Assembly: GCA_903847585.1 (NCBI GenBank)
Contig: CAINEC010000020.1
Span: 1-64,000 of the forward strand
Length of the DNA stretch: 64,000 nt
Direction of reading: 5' to 3'
Source of the DNA: an uncultured Bacteroidota bacterium
GTDB lineage: Bacteria; Bacteroidota; Bacteroidia; AKYH767-A; OLB10
Shown: in pieces, positions 63,023-64,000 of the stretch
Layout of the letters: each line of letters opens with the position of its first letter
Position numbering within the stretch: position 1 is the first letter of the stretch
Notes under the pieces: generated by a model
The model's input: the letters and a program-made list of their open reading frames with translations, nothing else
The model's database searches: none
What the model was told of the DNA's origin: nothing
Translations under genes and position numbers: made by a program

Positions 63023-63871
63023 TTATAATAGATTAGTTCTATACTTTAAATGTCTGTTTAATGCGATTAATGTGCAGGTGAATGATAATACTACTCCGCA
63101 TGATAGTAGCAATCCTCCAACCTGAATTAGTGTATTTGTATCAATAAGATTTTTTAAGTCTGCAATTTTTTGCTCCGCAAAATAAATACACGTCAACAAA
63201 ATTATAATTGAGAACAACCCGCCTAATATTCCATTTCTAATACTGTCAATTAAGAATGGTTTTCTGATAAAGTTCTTTTTAGCTCCTACCAGCAACATGC
63301 TTCTGATAATTTGTCGTTGTGAATACAATGCAATACGAATGGTATTATTGATTAATCCAATCGCAACAATAATTAAAAGCGAAGTAAAGCTCAACAAAAT
63401 GATGGCAATGGTTTTCAAATTCTCATTTAATTCTGATATCAAAGACTCTTGATATTGAATATCTTCAATTAATGGGTTCGCTGCTATTCGGTTAATAGTG
63501 CTTTTTAAAAGTACCTTTTCCGTATAGTTTGATTTAAACGAAATGATGATAGAGGGTTTTAATGGATTGTAGCCTAAAAAGTCGACAAAGTTTTCGCCTA
63601 ACTCTTTTTGCAATTTAATAGCAGCCTCTTCTTTCGTGATGTACTGAACATTTTTTGCGTATTCAGCCGATTTAAGTTGTTGAACAAATTGCTGAATGGA
63701 CACCGAATCAGAATCACTTTTCAGTGTAATAGCCACCTCTACATTTTCTTTTAAGTGATTAGAAATCTTCTGCGCACTCGAAAGGATTAATCCTAAAGTG
63801 CCTAAAACTATCAATACCAACGTGATACTGATAATATTAGATACTCCCGATGGATTTTTCAAAACCTTCAT
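63023..63871 (-). CDS. ftsX: cell division protein FtsX (permease-like)
   Basis: FtsX pairs with the ATPase FtsE to control peptidoglycan hydrolases at the septum. The 282-residue protein has an N-terminal membrane helix (IISITLVLIVLGTLGLILS), an extracellular domain with EVAITLKSDSDSVSIQQFVQQL and YITKEEAAIKLQKELGENFVDFLGYNPLKPSI, then three C-terminal membrane helices typical of the FtsX/MacB permease fold. ftsE is not adjacent; the ABC ATPase at 5993-6703 is a possible but unproven partner. It begins the ftsX-DUF3098-uppP-truB operon. Confidence 0.93.
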   Translation of the reverse strand: MKVLKNPSGVSNIISITLVLIVLGTLGLILSSAQKISNHLKENVEVAITLKSDSDSVSIQQFVQQLKSAEYAKNVQYITKEEAAIKLQKELGENFVDFLGYNPLKPSIIISFKSNYTEKVLLKSTINRIAANPLIEDIQYQESLISELNENLKTIAIILLSFTSLLIIVAIGLINNTIRIALYSQRQIIRSMLLVGAKKNFIRKPFLIDSIRNGILGGLFSIIILLTCIYFAEQKIADLKNLIDTNTLIQVGGLLLSCGVVLSFTCTLIALNRHLKYRTNLL

Positions 63872-63898
63872 TTACAGCTATTTTTCTTTACTTAACCG

Positions 63899-63906
63899 CA
63901 AATGTA
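63899..63906 (-). promoter_or_regulatory. -7 box TACATTTG upstream of ftsX
   Basis: An exact TAnnTTTG match on the minus strand, 27 nt before the ATG at 63871. The remaining sequence to the right edge shows no supported gene. Confidence 0.6.
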
Positions 63907-64000
63907 ATCAGCTGAATCAAATTTCCCTATTTTCCAACGGTATAAATGGAAAATGAAGTGCTGAAATCGTCAATGTTGCTTATCAAATGAAATTGCCTTC

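Overview
The window is a chromosomal segment of a Bacteroidota bacterium. AT-rich sequence, -7 boxes of the type TAnnTTTG, few clear Shine-Dalgarno sites, and a set of lineage genes support this: gldH, a PorV-like and a PorU2-like protein, type IX secretion (T9SS) cargo with type A and type B C-terminal sorting domains, an HU-CCDC81/SPOR protein, and DUF5686, DUF4846, DUF4468, DUF3098 and DUF983 proteins. A Chitinophagales/Sphingobacteriales-like relative is my best guess, but the order cannot be fixed from this sequence. I saw no rRNA, tRNA, CRISPR array, transposase, prophage or origin.

Layout. 1-2650 (minus): kdsD-tatC-CMD family-DUF5686, divergent from recQ (2845-5043). 5-11 kb (minus): DUF2795; an ABC ATPase with a cobalamin adenosyltransferase; cvpA-thioredoxin-terC-methyltransferase; pgk. 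11-17 kb (plus): holB; ricT-gldH-unknown; cyclophilin-pheS; then purS and pssA on minus. 18-28.5 kb: a surface-export block with porV-like, a 1675-residue C25 peptidase (PorU2-like), a lipoprotein, and a large BNR/PKD T9SS cargo protein. 28.6-33 kb: M13 peptidase, YyaL/DUF255 protein and a 68-residue membrane protein. 33-40 kb is the accessory part: two mosaic LamG/Ig-like T9SS paralogues around a beta-barrel protein, a DUF4846 lipoprotein, a secreted protein made of 18-residue repeats, hairpin and tandem repeats, and a DUF1643 gene beside a partial second copy of its 5' end. 40-64 kb returns to housekeeping genes: tyrS, SDR, DUF983, PH domain, SPOR, kdsB, a type B cargo protein, mqnC, leucyl aminopeptidase, pdxA, S9 peptidase, ribE, rlmN, an amidohydrolase, DUF4468, a LysM D,D-carboxypeptidase, ispD, queA, truB, uppP, DUF3098 and ftsX.

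How the genes fit together. KdsD and KdsB supply Kdo for LPS. UppP, FtsX, the D,D-carboxypeptidase and the SPOR protein serve the cell wall and division. MqnC, perhaps with the amidohydrolase, points to menaquinone made through futalosine. The PorV/PorU2-like pair probably handles export or maturation of cargo such as the four sorting-domain proteins seen here.

The most notable signals are regulatory or evolutionary rather than a clear new system: repeated placement of the -7 box 4-5 nt before ATG (predicted leaderless mRNAs); a terminator family sharing a 16-nt core; convergent genes with 0-3 nt between stop codons; a DUF1643 partial duplication whose only differences are synonymous; LamG paralogues with a swapped central domain; and the 18-residue repeat protein.
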